Positions 14,776 to 24,713 of a DNA stretch of 64,000 nt are shown here, piece by piece. Source of the DNA: Molanna angustata (lineage: Eukaryota > Arthropoda > Insecta > Trichoptera > Molannidae). The notes beneath the pieces are model-generated. The model had not been told where the DNA came from. It made no database searches and was given only the letters and a program-made list of their open reading frames with translations. Where the stretch lies: assembly GCA_963576475.1 (NCBI GenBank), contig OY754979.1:28474578-28538577 (forward strand), given 5' to 3'. The position numbers were made by a program, and so were the translations under genes. Each line of letters starts with the position of its first letter. The stretch's first letter is position 1.

Positions 14776-15519
14776 GTGTATACTTTAAAAGTGATCTTAT
14801 ATTCCTTTAATGCGAACGAAATAGTTGACTCTTTGAACCATTTTTCGATTACACCACCCCTTAGACGGGAAGCACCAGTATCTAAGACGTTCATCTTATA
14901 CAAATCCCTTCAGATCCTACAGGAAAGTGTGGTCGTAACGTTGAGGATGTCCCGATACTTAGCTGACAATGTGGACACCCTTTCAGAAGTGGGAGATATC
15001 GACGTCCCTCGAATATTGCGACTCCGTGGATTGGTTCTTTTATTTTATACGAATAACCATAATTTTTTTTTCACCCTCCACTTCTATGGAATAGTGAAGA
15101 GTTTCGATTCCACTATTGTCTGTGTATTTTATGCATTCATTTTCCAACGGGTATCATTATGCATTTTATTTATAATTTTCATAATTAAATTGCACAAAAA
15201 TATCACTAGATAAAAAAATAGGTAAAATCTATTTCAATAAATAGTTAATATATTGATTTTTATTTATTGTAATCGAAGTTTTTCTATTTCTTTATTATCG
15301 CCTTTTTGTTGTCAACTTTTATTTTTTGTTCTGCATACAATTATTCTTTTTTTATTATTAATAATATTTTTGTTATATTGTGTAAATACTTTATTTTTGT
15401 GTATTTGCTTCTGGCCGTACAAATAAATAAAAAAAATAAATACATAAATAAAAAAAAATAAATAAATAAATGAATAAAAAAAAAAAAAAATAAATACATA
15501 TATAAATAATAATAAAAAA

Positions 15520-15558
<39 letters not shown>

Positions 15559-15563
15559 ATGAA

Positions 15564-15654
<91 letters not shown>

Positions 15655-15700
15655 AAAAAAAAAAAATAAATAAATAAATAAATTAATAAATTAATATATA
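14776..15700 (+). pseudogene. Degenerate LINE C-terminal fragment with (AAAT)n tail
   Basis: The frame at 14776-15213 contains LRREAPVSKTFILYKSLQ, then IDVPRILRLRGLVLLFY and TNNHN. The order (charged RR, LYK, VP, R, TN) fits the post-palm C-terminus of CR1/jockey-type LINEs, where the pattern is RR-LLFLYK-IDCP-VP-R-RTN. It is followed by AT-rich sequence like a 3' UTR and a long AAAT-repeat tail. That layout supports a 5'-truncated LINE insertion on the plus strand. Similarity is weak and the frame is damaged. Confidence 0.45.
15421..15690. repeat. (AAAT)n microsatellite
   Basis: A nearly pure AAAT tract runs from about 15516 to 15653, with imperfect flanks from 15421 and to 15690. It probably grew from the 3' tail of the LINE fragment to its left. 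Confidence 0.95.
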
Positions 15701-15794
15701 AATTATAAATAACATATTAGTAAAAACTGTCCCTTCCCAGTATCAATTATACGTGTAGCAAAAAAATATAATTATAATAAGGAATGTATATTAT

Positions 15795-16018
15795 GTAGGA
15801 TCTACAAAATGTGCGTCGGACCTATCTTAACATACGCCATTGAATCCAGAGCGATGCATAGCTGGCAAAGTCTTCGCGATATAGTCAGAAACACAGAGAT
15901 CCGAAGAATCTGCGAAGCTGAGGACATCGTAAGATGGGGGCGCCAAAGGAGAAGGTACTGGAACGACCACGTCAGCTGCATGTCTGAATATAGGATACCA
16001 AAGATAGCCCGAGACAAC
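15795..16018 (+). pseudogene. LINE C-terminal fragment, internally deleted
   Basis: The frame reads RIYKMCVGPILTYAIESRA, then LRDIVRNTEIRRICEAEDIV and RWGRQRRRYWNDHV. It aligns with the copy at 60628-61155 (KIYYKTCVRPIMTYGIETRA, RDRVRNSEIRRICNAEDVV, RWGRNRRRYWRDHV). Relative to that copy about 25 residues between ESRA and LRD are missing. The family is a non-LTR retrotransposon; this is the basic domain after the RT palm and thumb. It breaks off after PKIARDN and cannot be functional. Confidence 0.85.
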
Positions 16019-16064
16019 ATACGTTTTTTTAACGTATTTTCATATTTTTATGTTGCATGACCAA

Positions 16065-16835
16065 CATAAAAATGTTTTTTTTTTTATCTATGCCAAGCTT
16101 GAAACATGGTATTATTCCCTAATTTTCTTGAGGTGATAAATTATTCAATGCAAAACGCAGTTTAAATTCTCTTTTAAGATTCATGTACACCGTGTAAAGT
16201 GAATCAGTTGATATTTCCATAAAAATATGCTCTCCCTATTACCATCAAATAATGTTATTTTAATAATATAGGTCGTGAATCATCCCTATTTCGTATCACA
16301 TCCCTATTTACTTGTTACCAAGAGATAAATTGTATCAAAAAACACTTATATGACATCAACCAATGATGACAGCTACAAAAGACTGGGTATTTTTTTAATC
16401 AAACAAAAATGATTATGGTTCTACATGTATATTTTCCTTATAATAGGACGACCGTTTCAACTGACTAGGCCCTTATCAACTGGTGAAAACGCACTAAAAT
16501 TTTAATGAGTGTGAAGTGTCAAATTTATTCATTTTAGGTATATATTTTTTGGTATTCTGAAGATTGAAAAAAATAAAGGAAGTTTGATAAAATTAAAATG
16601 ACAAAAAAACATCACTAGTTTACACCTATTGTAAAATGGAAATAGTTTAAAGTGACAGTTCGGGTAAACACATTTTTGTTTTTAATGACTTGAATATTCA
16701 TTCAAATTTTAATTTGTCTTCAGAATCGAATCTATGATGTACAACTATAAATTATTGCAATCAACAAAAATATGTATGTAGGCATGTTCTGTGAAAATTT
16801 CACAGGTTGCTATGAAATTTTCTATATAACTTATT
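16065..16835. other. AT-rich sequence, no gene recognised
   Basis: Nothing is identifiable. There are short A/T tracts only. Confidence 0.4.
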
Positions 16836-16839
16836 TATT

Positions 16840-17043
16840 TCTTGGTCGAAGCCGCCCACGAAGTAAATGGCACGACCATGTGAACGGTATTCTGAATGAC
16901 AGAAATGTTAGAAGCGTGAGCAACAGACGAACATGTATGTAGACGAGGCGATGGATGGATGCCAGGATAGAAAAAAATGTGGCGTTCGGTTCTCACTTCT
17001 ATACCGCGAGGGACATTGCGTGATAATAATAATAATAATAATA
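16840..17043 (+). pseudogene. LINE 3' end with (ATA)n tail
   Basis: The frame at about 16847 reads RSKWHDHVNGILNDRNVRSV, then SNRRTCM, a stop, and TRRWMDARI. After a frameshift it reads DRKKCGVRFSLLYREGHC. This is the final C-terminus of a LINE of the type with the WxDHV and DRxxWRxxVxxxPRG patterns. It ends in GATAATAATAATAATAATA, the kind of trinucleotide tail these elements carry. Stops and a frameshift show that it is dead. Confidence 0.65.
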
Positions 17044-17970
17044 AGGACAATTTATAAAGCGCCGTTTAGTGACAACCGTGGTCACCTCAAGGGCGCTTTC
17101 AGTTTGCAAAAAATAATTTAAAATTAGTCCTATAGCTAACACATTGAAAATGGTGAAACAAAACTTAAAAAAATACAATCAGTTAAAATTAAGTTAAAAT
17201 TAGTCCTATAGCTAACACATTGAAAATGGTGAAATATAAAACTTAAAAAAATACCTAGAAATCACAAATTAATCTTGTTACATAATCCAGATGAAATTAA
17301 TTATAAAAAATAGTCGATTCAAAGTAAACTGGCATAATATTTAGTACACATAATATTATTGAACGGATGAAGGACAATCTGGATACGACTTGCGGAAAAA
17401 ATGAGTTTTTAATTTCTTCTTGAATTCATTGATATTTTCGGCACATCTTATATCCATTGGAAGATTGTTCCATGACTTTGGTCCAGAAACGCCAAAAGAT
17501 CGATATAGGTATTTTGGCTTATTTGTGAGATTGGTTTCTACTAGTTTTTTATTGGATTGGGTCATTGATCTTAGCGTACTTTGTTTATTGTTAGGTGAAA
17601 ATGGAACACAAAGTTCCGATATATATTCCGGGGCCATGCTATTGAGTGCTTTAAAGACAAGGAGACATGTTTTAAATTCTATACGTTCTGGGCTCTTCAG
17701 CCAATGAAGTTTGTGAAGTGTTGGTGAGATATGCGAGAAACGATCAATCTGGTAAATATAACGGGCTGCTGCATTGAGGATTAGTTGTATTCTATGGATT
17801 TGGTATTGCGGTAAGTGTGCTAATATGGCGTTACAATAATCTACACGGGAAACTATTAAAGAATTTATAAGGACCTTAGCAGCATTTGTCGAGAGACACC
17901 TTCGAATAGGTCTAAGTTGTCTGAGAAAGTAACAACTTTGTCTGACTATGGAAGAAATGTGTTTATCCAT
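17022..17970 (-). pseudogene. CR1/L2-like LINE C-terminal fragment (204 codons open)
   Basis: The open frame runs from 17970 to 17356. It contains MDKHISSIVRQSCYFLRQL, LINSLIVSRVDYCNAIL, LNAAARYI, LHKLHWLKSPERIEFKTCLL and SWNNLPMDIR. These match the C-terminus of CR1/L2/Daphne-type non-LTR retrotransposons: a VxSRxDYCNxLL block, QNAAARL, the LHWLP...RIxFK block, and the WNxLP end. The palm and endonuclease are absent, because the sequence stops matching just upstream of DKHISSI. The 3' UTR extends left to about 17043 and ends in a TTATTA tail that overlaps the tail of the opposite-strand LINE. A duplicated block lies at 17121-17171 and 17197-17253. This is the longest intact LINE frame in the window and a comparatively young 5'-truncated copy. 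Confidence 0.88.
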
Positions 17971-17989
17971 AATGTAACTATTTATTTAT

Positions 17990-18092
17990 ATGTATTTGTG
18001 TAATGTGAATGTGTAATGTTGTGATGGTATTTATGTAACTATTTATTTGTACAACTTATGAAATACACATCGAAATAAAGTTGAATATTACA
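17990..18092 (+). other. LINE or gene 3'-end-like sequence with AATAAA signal
   Basis: TGTAACTATTTATTT occurs twice (17976 and 18034), followed by a polyadenylation-like AAATAAAG at about 18073. This resembles the 3' UTR of a retroelement but no coding part is attached. Confidence 0.3.
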
Positions 18093-18094
18093 AG

Positions 18095-18900
18095 TACTTA
18101 CTGATTCGCAAAAAGGATTTCAAACTCGATGGATTAATTTCTTGTCCCCCCTTTAAAATCGAATAATCAACGAGTCCCAAAGTCAATTACATAGGTTCCT
18201 GTGCCGTTTGACTTCCTATTGGTCGAAAAGGCCCTCGGGCTAGTCAGTCCGGGGGGCCTGATACCCCAAATGTGAGCACGGCGAGCCCCCCATAGTGATG
18301 TGACTTCATTAGTTACAAAATTGTTAATACCCAATGAATCTTAATACAAATCTCTTAACTATTAAGCCGGCCATTTTTTACGAGTTATTCAGATGCAAGT
18401 AATGTGTTTATTAGGGTCCCGGAAATGGAAAAGGATTATATATTAAAAATAAATGTATATTATGTATTAATTATTAAGGTTGCAGAGTTATTAAATTTTA
18501 CTGACTCCGGTTTTAGCTCCGAATTTACCTTAAACACTTAAACAACTATCCCAACTACACATTCAACGATTTTAAGGCCATTGATAACGTTTATGACCTT
18601 GAGCATATGGGATGTACGAAAATATGCACAATTATATTACCTTCTAATCTATGAAACATGAACAAAGATTTGGTGATAAAAAATCAAAACTTAGATGTTT
18701 TTTTTAATAGAAAGTATTTTTTAATAGCAAGTAAATAACTTACTCAATAGGTTTTCATATGAGAATATTCGTTTAAAGTACAAATCTACTTTGTAGTTAT
18801 TTTTTTTTTTTTAGTTTATAAATAAACAATTAAATAAGGGGACTAACTAAATAAAAAAACTAATTTTTCATTTAGAATTTTTTTTTATTGATAAACTTTT
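18095..18900. other. Intergenic; one GC-rich patch, otherwise nothing recognised
   Basis: The patch at about 18220-18295 (CGGGCTAGTCAGTCCGGGGG, then GAGCACGGCGAGCCCCCC) is unusually GC-rich for the window. It has no open frame with recognisable motifs. The remainder is AT-rich. Confidence 0.35.
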
Positions 18901-18901
18901 T

Positions 18902-19121
18902 AACATCTCAATAGAGACGAAGTTGTTCACCAATTATGCCTTCTTATTGAGTTCCCTTATCAATGAAATTTTTGAAAGTTCTATATATTTAATAATATGC
19001 TACAATTCACCTGAAATTAAGACTATTACTATTGCCATCTATGAAGTAACGAAGAAACCTTTTTGTAACGCCATCAATTGAGAAATTGGTTTAATTATTG
19101 TAAACAATGAAAGCAACAGTC
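18902..19121 (-). repeat. Partial long-TIR MITE (family A)
   Basis: It begins with the family terminus AACATCTCAATAGAGACGA and continues CACCAATTATGCCTTC, TTGAGTTCCCTTATCAATG, then GCCATCTATGAAGTAACG and GTAAACAATGAAAGCAACAG. The terminal part lost about 70 bp compared with the copy at 40066, and the far inverted repeat is missing. It abuts a family C repeat at about 19125. Confidence 0.75.
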
Positions 19122-19124
19122 AGA

Positions 19125-19412
19125 TATTCTTTAAAATCTAATGGGGTCTAAGCGAGAATTAGATATGCAAATTTTCGAAATTATGATCGATAAAATAAAA
19201 TAAACACGCCGTACATAGCACACAGTTCATAGAACATATCACATAGTATATAGCACACAGTACATAGAACATATCACATAGTACACACATCATTGTGACA
19301 AAATTTTCAGAATACAATCTCAGCATGATACTAGATGATAATCTGCAATAAAAAATAGCCTTAAAATAGCAAAAAACATAATTCTCCACTATATCGCCTT
19401 GGGTTAGTGAGA
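19125..19412 (-). repeat. Family C interspersed repeat (copy 1)
   Basis: It shares with 21549-22135 and 32385-32890 the blocks ACTAGTATCATGCTGAGATT, ATTTTTTATTGCAG, CGCAATTTTTAAGGCTATTT-like sequence and the TACGGYRTGTTTATT block, here in reverse orientation. It encodes nothing recognisable. Its class is unknown; it could be the body of a non-autonomous element or a LINE UTR. Confidence 0.65.
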
Positions 19413-19609
19413 ATTGAAAATCAATGTTTGCGTATTATATTTTACAAAAATTATGTATGTACGTCTTACTAGGAAAATATTGATAACATAAAAAAAACTA
19501 TTTGTGCGTGTTTTATTTGCAAATAATTCTGCCAAATACATATAAAAATTAAATCAAGCGATGCATACCCACTTTGTCGAGTGCATTAAATTATTATTTA
19601 GTTCACATT

Positions 19610-19700
19610 ACCCGGTAGTTAGAGACCGGCTAATAACCGGTTAAACATCCCAAGGTGTCTGGGTTCAGTTCCCCTTTTCACAAATCACAAATAATAATAT
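19610..19700 (+). repeat. Possible tRNA-like SINE head remnant
   Basis: CTGGGTTCAGTTCCCCTTTT resembles a pol III B-box (GGTTCRANNCC) in a GC-richer context, with no convincing A-box or cloverleaf. It is a weak candidate only. Confidence 0.25.
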
Positions 19701-19954
19701 CCTGCTAATTCACACTCGGGGTGTCTAATGGGGGCATGGGGATGTAATTGGAGGGGTTGACAAAAAAATATGAGGGTACTTATGTACTCCAGCGACAGAC
19801 CCGCCCAATTAAAATCAAATTACCGAGCTTGCTTCCTAAACAGGGATCTTCATCTTTGGAAAACGGAAGATATTTTAAAGTATTTTATTGATTAATATAA
19901 CTTCTTCTTATTATTATTCCCTTGTGTGTTATATCCATAGATTTTCATCCTACT

Positions 19955-20335
19955 AGATTCTTGTTCTTGATAAAGGTGTGTAAAAAAGACTTGTGGCATG
20001 ATGTTCTAGATAGGCATTTAAAGGGAATTCTTCCAACAAGATAATGACTATCGTCCAAATTATTTAATATTTTATAAAGAAAGAGGATGTCTGTGTTTTT
20101 TCTGCGTATTTCTAATGGAAGTAATTTGTGTTCCCTAAAGATTGGACATAAGTGTAATTGTAGGTATATTTAATTACGGAAGTTAAGAGATTTGACAAAC
20201 TTCTTTTGGACTTTTTCGGTACGGTGTATATGTACATATTATGTTGTAGTTGGGCTCCACACAGTTGAAGCGAACTCTAGGTGGCTTCTAACAAATATCT
20301 TGTGCATTGCAGGCTTCACGAATTTTTAAACATAT
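19955..20335 (-). pseudogene. CR1/jockey-like LINE C-terminal relic, frame broken
   Basis: Minus-strand translation gives VRSHLEFASTVWSPTTT, a stop, then HRTEKVQKKFVKSLNFRN. After a frameshift it gives LPLEIRRKNTDILFLYKILN and LSRTSCHKSF. This is the order of the LINE thumb/C-terminal segment (VRSxLEFASxVWSP, RIExVQKRF, LxxRRxxxDLxFLYKIL, VPR). The breaks include at least one stop and one frameshift, so it is non-functional. Confidence 0.8.
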
Positions 20336-20651
20336 TCAATGCAAAAATTCTGAACCATATTTTTTAAAGAATGAATACTGAATTATGTATTATGTACATC
20401 CTCATACACTACAATAAAAAAAAACTCTATATTTAGCAAAATACTTGTGTACAAAATGATATTATTTTTTTATCAACACAAAATACAATTGTTTTGTACC
20501 TCAGTGTTTTTTTTTTTAAAACATCGCCCATCTACGTAATGTGTAATCAGGATTGTATAGTTAATAGGGTCTACCTAATTTGAACAACATAATGTTCAAA
20601 TATAATATTTGACGGATATTTCATTATACAATATTAATTTGAAATAAAAAT

Positions 20652-20710
20652 GCTGTGATGCACCGGGTTAGAATACTTCCACTCTTTTCTACTATTGTCG
20701 TTTTCGGGTA
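20652..20710 (+). repeat. Family B repeat fragment
   Basis: TGATGCACCGGGTTAGAATA, CTTCCACTC and CTATTGTCGTTTTCGG match the left part of the copies at 55541 and 62267. Confidence 0.6.
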
Positions 20711-20805
20711 AAATTTCTAATTTTTACAAAGACCTTTCACATAGAAATTCATTCATTGTGAGATCGAGATTTTTGTTTTTAATCCTCACTACCCCAAGGG
20801 AATAT

Positions 20806-21055
20806 TTATTTATTTATTTATTTTATAAGAGTATTACACAATATTTTGACTAAGTGACAATATATAACAAAAAATTACAGCATTGATACTCTCTCGATAG
20901 AGTTAAAAACTCGTGTTCGAGAGAGGAGTATCGTAATTACATACAGAAAGAAAAATTCAACATATAGGATTATGTATTGCCAAATATATGCCCTTTTAAT
21001 GCTATTTTAAATTTATTTAGATCTTTTATTTCTCTAATGGAAGTGGGCATTTATA
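20806..21055 (-). pseudogene. LINE 3' end: last codons plus UTR and (TAAA)n tail
   Basis: The minus frame around 20973-21053 reads MPTSIREIKDLNKFKIALKG and then HIFGNT before a stop. This fits the LINE C-terminal motif LPxxIRxxxxxxxFKxxLK. A UTR follows and the element ends in a TAAATAAATAAATA tail on the minus strand (20806-20822). Confidence 0.65.
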
Positions 21056-21065
21056 TAATTTAAGT

Positions 21066-21130
21066 ACATGTGTACACAGGCGGGTATATTGCCATAAGGC
21101 AATTTCTTCCAACCAACCCGAGCAACGTGA
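21066..21130 (+). repeat. Interspersed motif around GGCAATTTCTTCCAACCAAC
   Basis: Closely related blocks occur at 23226-23272, 26570-26610 and 38430-38462. Each is preceded by a CACTGGCGGG- or GTGTACA-like element. It is a short dispersed repeat of unknown class. Confidence 0.5.
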
Positions 21131-21189
21131 AGTCTCTGAAGTTAAATTGGTACAATACTTAGTATTTAGTGAGAAATAAATTAAAATTA

Positions 21190-21295
21190 TGAAATAATTA
21201 TATTTAATTTTACGTTCTACTTAAATTTTTCGCAAACGCGACTCCCATTCACCGGTATCGCTCTATGATGAGCATCGTCAGAATGGTGAACAATA
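21190..21295 (-). repeat. Family G repeat (copy 1)
   Basis: The reverse complement contains ATAGAGCGATACCGGTGAAT, GGGAGTCGCGTTTGCG and then AATTAAA-rich sequence, matching 55849-55930. It is palindromic around GATGCTC/GAGCATC in part. Class unknown. Confidence 0.55.
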
Positions 21296-21417
21296 ATGAT
21301 GAAGACCATCTATATATAGATTCACAAAGAGGATAACAACAATAGATATGGAAGGGGGCAATTCTAAGAAAAATTAAATACCCGAAAGACATTAAGGTAA
21401 AAATAAAAAGAGATAAA

Positions 21418-21500
21418 TTGATAAAATAATAAAAAAAACAAAAAAGAAAAAAAAGAAAAGAGAGTAAAAAAAGAATAATAAAAATAACACTGATCATAGC
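21418..21500. repeat. Purine-rich low-complexity tract
   Basis: An almost pure A/G tract of AAAAGAAA-type units on the plus strand. The hydrophobic Phe/Leu-rich minus-strand frame across it is an artefact of composition. Confidence 0.7.
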
Positions 21501-21548
21501 AATGAGGAAAAGAAGGAGGTTACGGAAGGATATAGAAGGATGTAGTGG

Positions 21549-22135
21549 GGAGTTATGGATTCGCAATTTTTAATGCTATTTTTTATTGCAGTTTATCAAC
21601 TAGTATCATGCTGAGATTGTATTCTGAAAGTTTCATCACAATGTGTCTGTGGTGTGTACTATGTACGGCATGTTTATTCTACTTTATAGATTATAGTCTA
21701 AAGTAAGTACCTACTTATTCAATTCTTACAAATAATTCGAAATTTCGCAAATTTGTATAAGTACCTATCTAATACTCGCTTAGACCCCATTATACTTTGA
21801 AGTATATCTGATCAGTGTTTCTCATTTTTTCAACTGTCAAATATTTCAATGTGACCCCAAGCCCAGAAAAATAAAATTTGAAATTTTTATTTTTAAATTG
21901 TTAAAAAGGCACACCACTTACATAATATGGTATCCAAGAATAATCAAGTTTCATAGTAAAATATTTAAACCAAAAATAACTAGACAAACTCATTTCATAT
22001 AAATGCTGAAAAAAATTCATAGAAAATTTTAATAATTTATGGAATGACTTGGTATTAAGAAGTATAGCGTAATCCACAATCCACTCATTTTTTATATCCT
22101 TGTTACTTAAAAATATACCTATGTACATTCGTTAA
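21549..22135 (+). repeat. Family C interspersed repeat (copy 2)
   Basis: It starts at GTGGGGAGTTATG and carries CGCAATTTTTAATGCTATTT, ACTAGTATCATGCTGAGATT, CGCTTAGACCCCATTA, GTGACCCCAAG and AAAAAGGCACACC in the same order as 32385-32890. The two copies stay alignable over more than 500 bp. The sequence downstream of the CAG in TTTTTATTGCAG has no usable frame. Confidence 0.75.
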
Positions 22136-22379
22136 ACTAAGCGAATTATTGTGCTATATTGAACGGAAATGTTTGAGACAGGATTCGAAGACGCAAATAA
22201 TATATTAGTACCTAAAGTGTGACAAAAGCATCCAAAAGTTTAAGATTTATATACTAAGTACCGAATAATTCCATCATCTTTTTGTACTATATTTAAAACC
22301 TTTCACCAATTAAATACAGCAAGCACACTTCAATCATTAGCATTGTTCCATTGTATCCATCGACTGTTGAAGGTGTTGT

Positions 22380-22510
22380 GTGAAGATATAGAAGCTGCTG
22401 CCGGCGGACCCATTATCATCAGTATCTACCTATCTGATGATGGATTGTGGAACGAAGGCACCCGGTTTAGTGGTCAATGGAAAATGTAGATTCAATGGCG
22501 GGCTGTCAAT
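22380..22510. other. GC-richer unidentified patch
   Basis: The sequence around GCTGCTGCCGGCGGACCCAT and CTATCTGATGATGGATTGTG differs in composition from its surroundings. It has no recognisable frame longer than about 30 codons. It may be a fragment of an element not otherwise represented here. Confidence 0.25.
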
Positions 22511-22795
22511 AATATGTCGAACATGATTCTTTATTCTATGATAATTACAAGCCTACCAAATTGTTTCAGATTTGACCTGACAAAGATGCAACGCCAGTGG
22601 TGTAACATGGTTAAATTATAACAAAAAAGATAATTATTCTTCTACGTTTTCAATTCATCAAAATGAATTTTGAAACGTCCGTGTGGTTTTTAAAAAAAAT
22701 TAAATATACCTTATTTTTTTAAAATTGTGTAGACGCATACCTACATCGGATTTTTTTCCTGTCGGGAGTCATTGATATTGTAAGACAATTTTTTC

Positions 22796-23008
22796 AACAT
22801 CTCAATAGAGACGAATTTGGAAAATTATAGGAGAACAAGGAACTCAAAGCACCTACAGCTTACGACCTGTAACTTATAATTCTGGCGGGGTTCAGGTGTG
22901 AAATCTTTGTGAAAACATTGTCACCTCGTGTATATATAAGGACTGTTTCATTGTCTACAAACCAATTTGTCAATAGATGGCGTTGTAAAAAAAGTTTCTT
23001 TGTATTTT
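22796..23008 (+). repeat. Partial long-TIR MITE (family A)
   Basis: It starts AACATCTCAATAGAGACGAA, continues TTATAGGAGAACAAGGAACT and GCACCTACAGCTTACGACCT, then jumps to GGCGGGGTTCAGGTGTGA, CATTGTCACCTCGTG and AATAGATGGCGTTG. The junction skips the inner part of the inverted repeat, so the copy is internally deleted and lacks its right end. Confidence 0.75.
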
Positions 23009-23414
23009 ACAACAGTTTCAATCCACAAAAGTGAGAATAAATAATAGAATATTTCACTAGACGATGCCAGCATTCTCAGAGACAACACCTTACTAATTTT
23101 AATATGACCTTCCATTGTGTTTAAAAATAATGAAAATCAATGAATATTTACAGAGACCACGTTACTTCTTTGATGTCTGAAAATTTATTATTTATGTATT
23201 TACTTTCTGTACATATAATTAGTACACTGGCGGGCTTATTGTATAATGGCAATTTCTTCCAGCCAACCAGAATTAATGTTAAATATACAAAACAGTGTGT
23301 ACTACATATAGCAATAAGTTAATCACATTAGAAAAATAAACAAAGATAGCAGACGAAAAAAGATACATTTGAAGTCTATGACTGTTCCTGAGCGTGAATC
23401 TTTTATTCACACTC

Positions 23415-23564
23415 GTATAGATTGTTGTTTTTGTATAAAGTATAGATTGTTGTTTTTGTATAAAGTATAGATTGTTGTTTTTGTATAAAGTATAGATTGT
23501 TGTTTTTGTATAAAGTATAGATTGTTGTTTTTGTATGAAGTACAGATTGTTATTTTTGTATAAA
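23415..23564. repeat. Minisatellite, 25-bp unit x 6
   Basis: Six units start with GTATAGATTGTTG and end with TTTTTGTATAAA. The first four are identical, and the fifth and sixth carry three or four changes in total. In reverse the array gives a repeated Tyr-Thr-Lys-Asn-Asn frame that is not a real protein. Confidence 0.95.
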
Positions 23565-23574
23565 GATTGCTTAT

Positions 23575-23680
23575 TTGGAGGGCTCCATGAGCTACTCCAC
23601 GTATGCATTTTGGTGTTGATCATTATGCTAAGGGGCCTATTACTGTCCCCAGATCTGGAGCGACCCGAACAGTGAGAGCT
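23575..23680 (+). repeat. Family E repeat fragment (LINE 3' UTR-like)
   Basis: GGGCTCCATGAGCTACT, CGTATGCATTTT and AAGGGGCCTATTACTGTCCC match 35607-35730, 50575-50645 and 56245-56310. At 56245 the block directly follows a LINE coding remnant, so it is probably a LINE 3' UTR. Confidence 0.6.
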
Positions 23681-23684
23681 TTGA

Positions 23685-24713
23685 AACTTTCAGAATTGGT
23701 GTATTCTCGATGACAATGCATGTTGTTTCCATCTTGATTCAGATATTTTGATAAAATTGAACAAATTTTGTATTTCATATAAAGTACACAAAGCTATGCG
23801 TAAAATTTGAATTTTATTCGGTTAGTAGAACCAATATTTCACTGTACCTATTTCATTGTAAAACAGAGGTGTGCGCAGATAAGCTGTGGTCCTTTAGGTA
23901 CCCACAAAATCATAATAATATACATTTCTAAACATGATTTAACTATGAAAAGGGTAGCCTGATTTTTTTCATTAACTTGTTTTATTCTGTGATAGGTACG
24001 CCAATGGCAATCTTGCGGTATAAATTATATTATAATCATTATGTCTGAAGGTAATGATTTTAATAATTGATGATTTTATATACTTACCTATAGACGTTTG
24101 ATGAAACTCGACATTACGAGGGAGGGTTTCATACCTATTGGGTCCATACATAGAAGCTTTTACACCATTTTTTTTGTAAAGTTTACGCCTCAATCGTGTA
24201 AGTGTAAGATAACGTTTTGTAATACTTATATCCAGAAATAGCACGTCATTCAGCAACTTTTTTATACTCGGTTTGGTTGTTAATATTCAAACAGCCGTAA
24301 AAATTACGCCAGTAAAAATGAGTCACAAAAATGTAAGGCAATGTTCCTAGTGATGTTTAGGATTTGGTATATTATGTGAATAAAGTAATTATATGTTGTA
24401 AATAATTAATTTCAAATATATAAACAATTCAAGTACCTAATTGGACAGTAAAATAACCGAGAATATAGACCCTGACACAAATAAAATGCAGAATAGAAGC
24501 GGCCCATTCGGCATTCTTTAAAATTAAAAAAAAAATATATTCCATTCGGACCTGACGTGACATTAGAAGAAAAAGAAGAAATATATTACTTTTATATTTT
24601 TTACTATTCATTTTTTGAGTGATTGCCAGTAAAATAGTTAATATTTACATAAATATGAAAAAAGCGGTAAGAGATAAATGTGTATTTATAAAATGATTTT
24701 GGGATATTTCATT
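23685..24713. other. AT-rich sequence, no gene recognised
   Basis: The open frames at 23972-24256 and 24429-24611 (minus) show no domain and codon use like the flanks. They are judged to be chance. Confidence 0.4.

Noticed and set aside
21249..21566. 105-codon hydrophobic minus frame that looks like a membrane protein
   Set aside because: Phe/Leu/Ile richness comes from the A/G-rich tract at 21418-21500.
23415..23564. CRISPR-like spaced repeats
   Set aside because: The units are contiguous with no spacers and the genome is eukaryotic. The same holds for the 26-, 32- and 35-bp arrays.
23279..23623. 114-codon minus frame with YTKNN-type peptide repeat
   Set aside because: It is the translation of the 25-bp minisatellite, with no support outside it.
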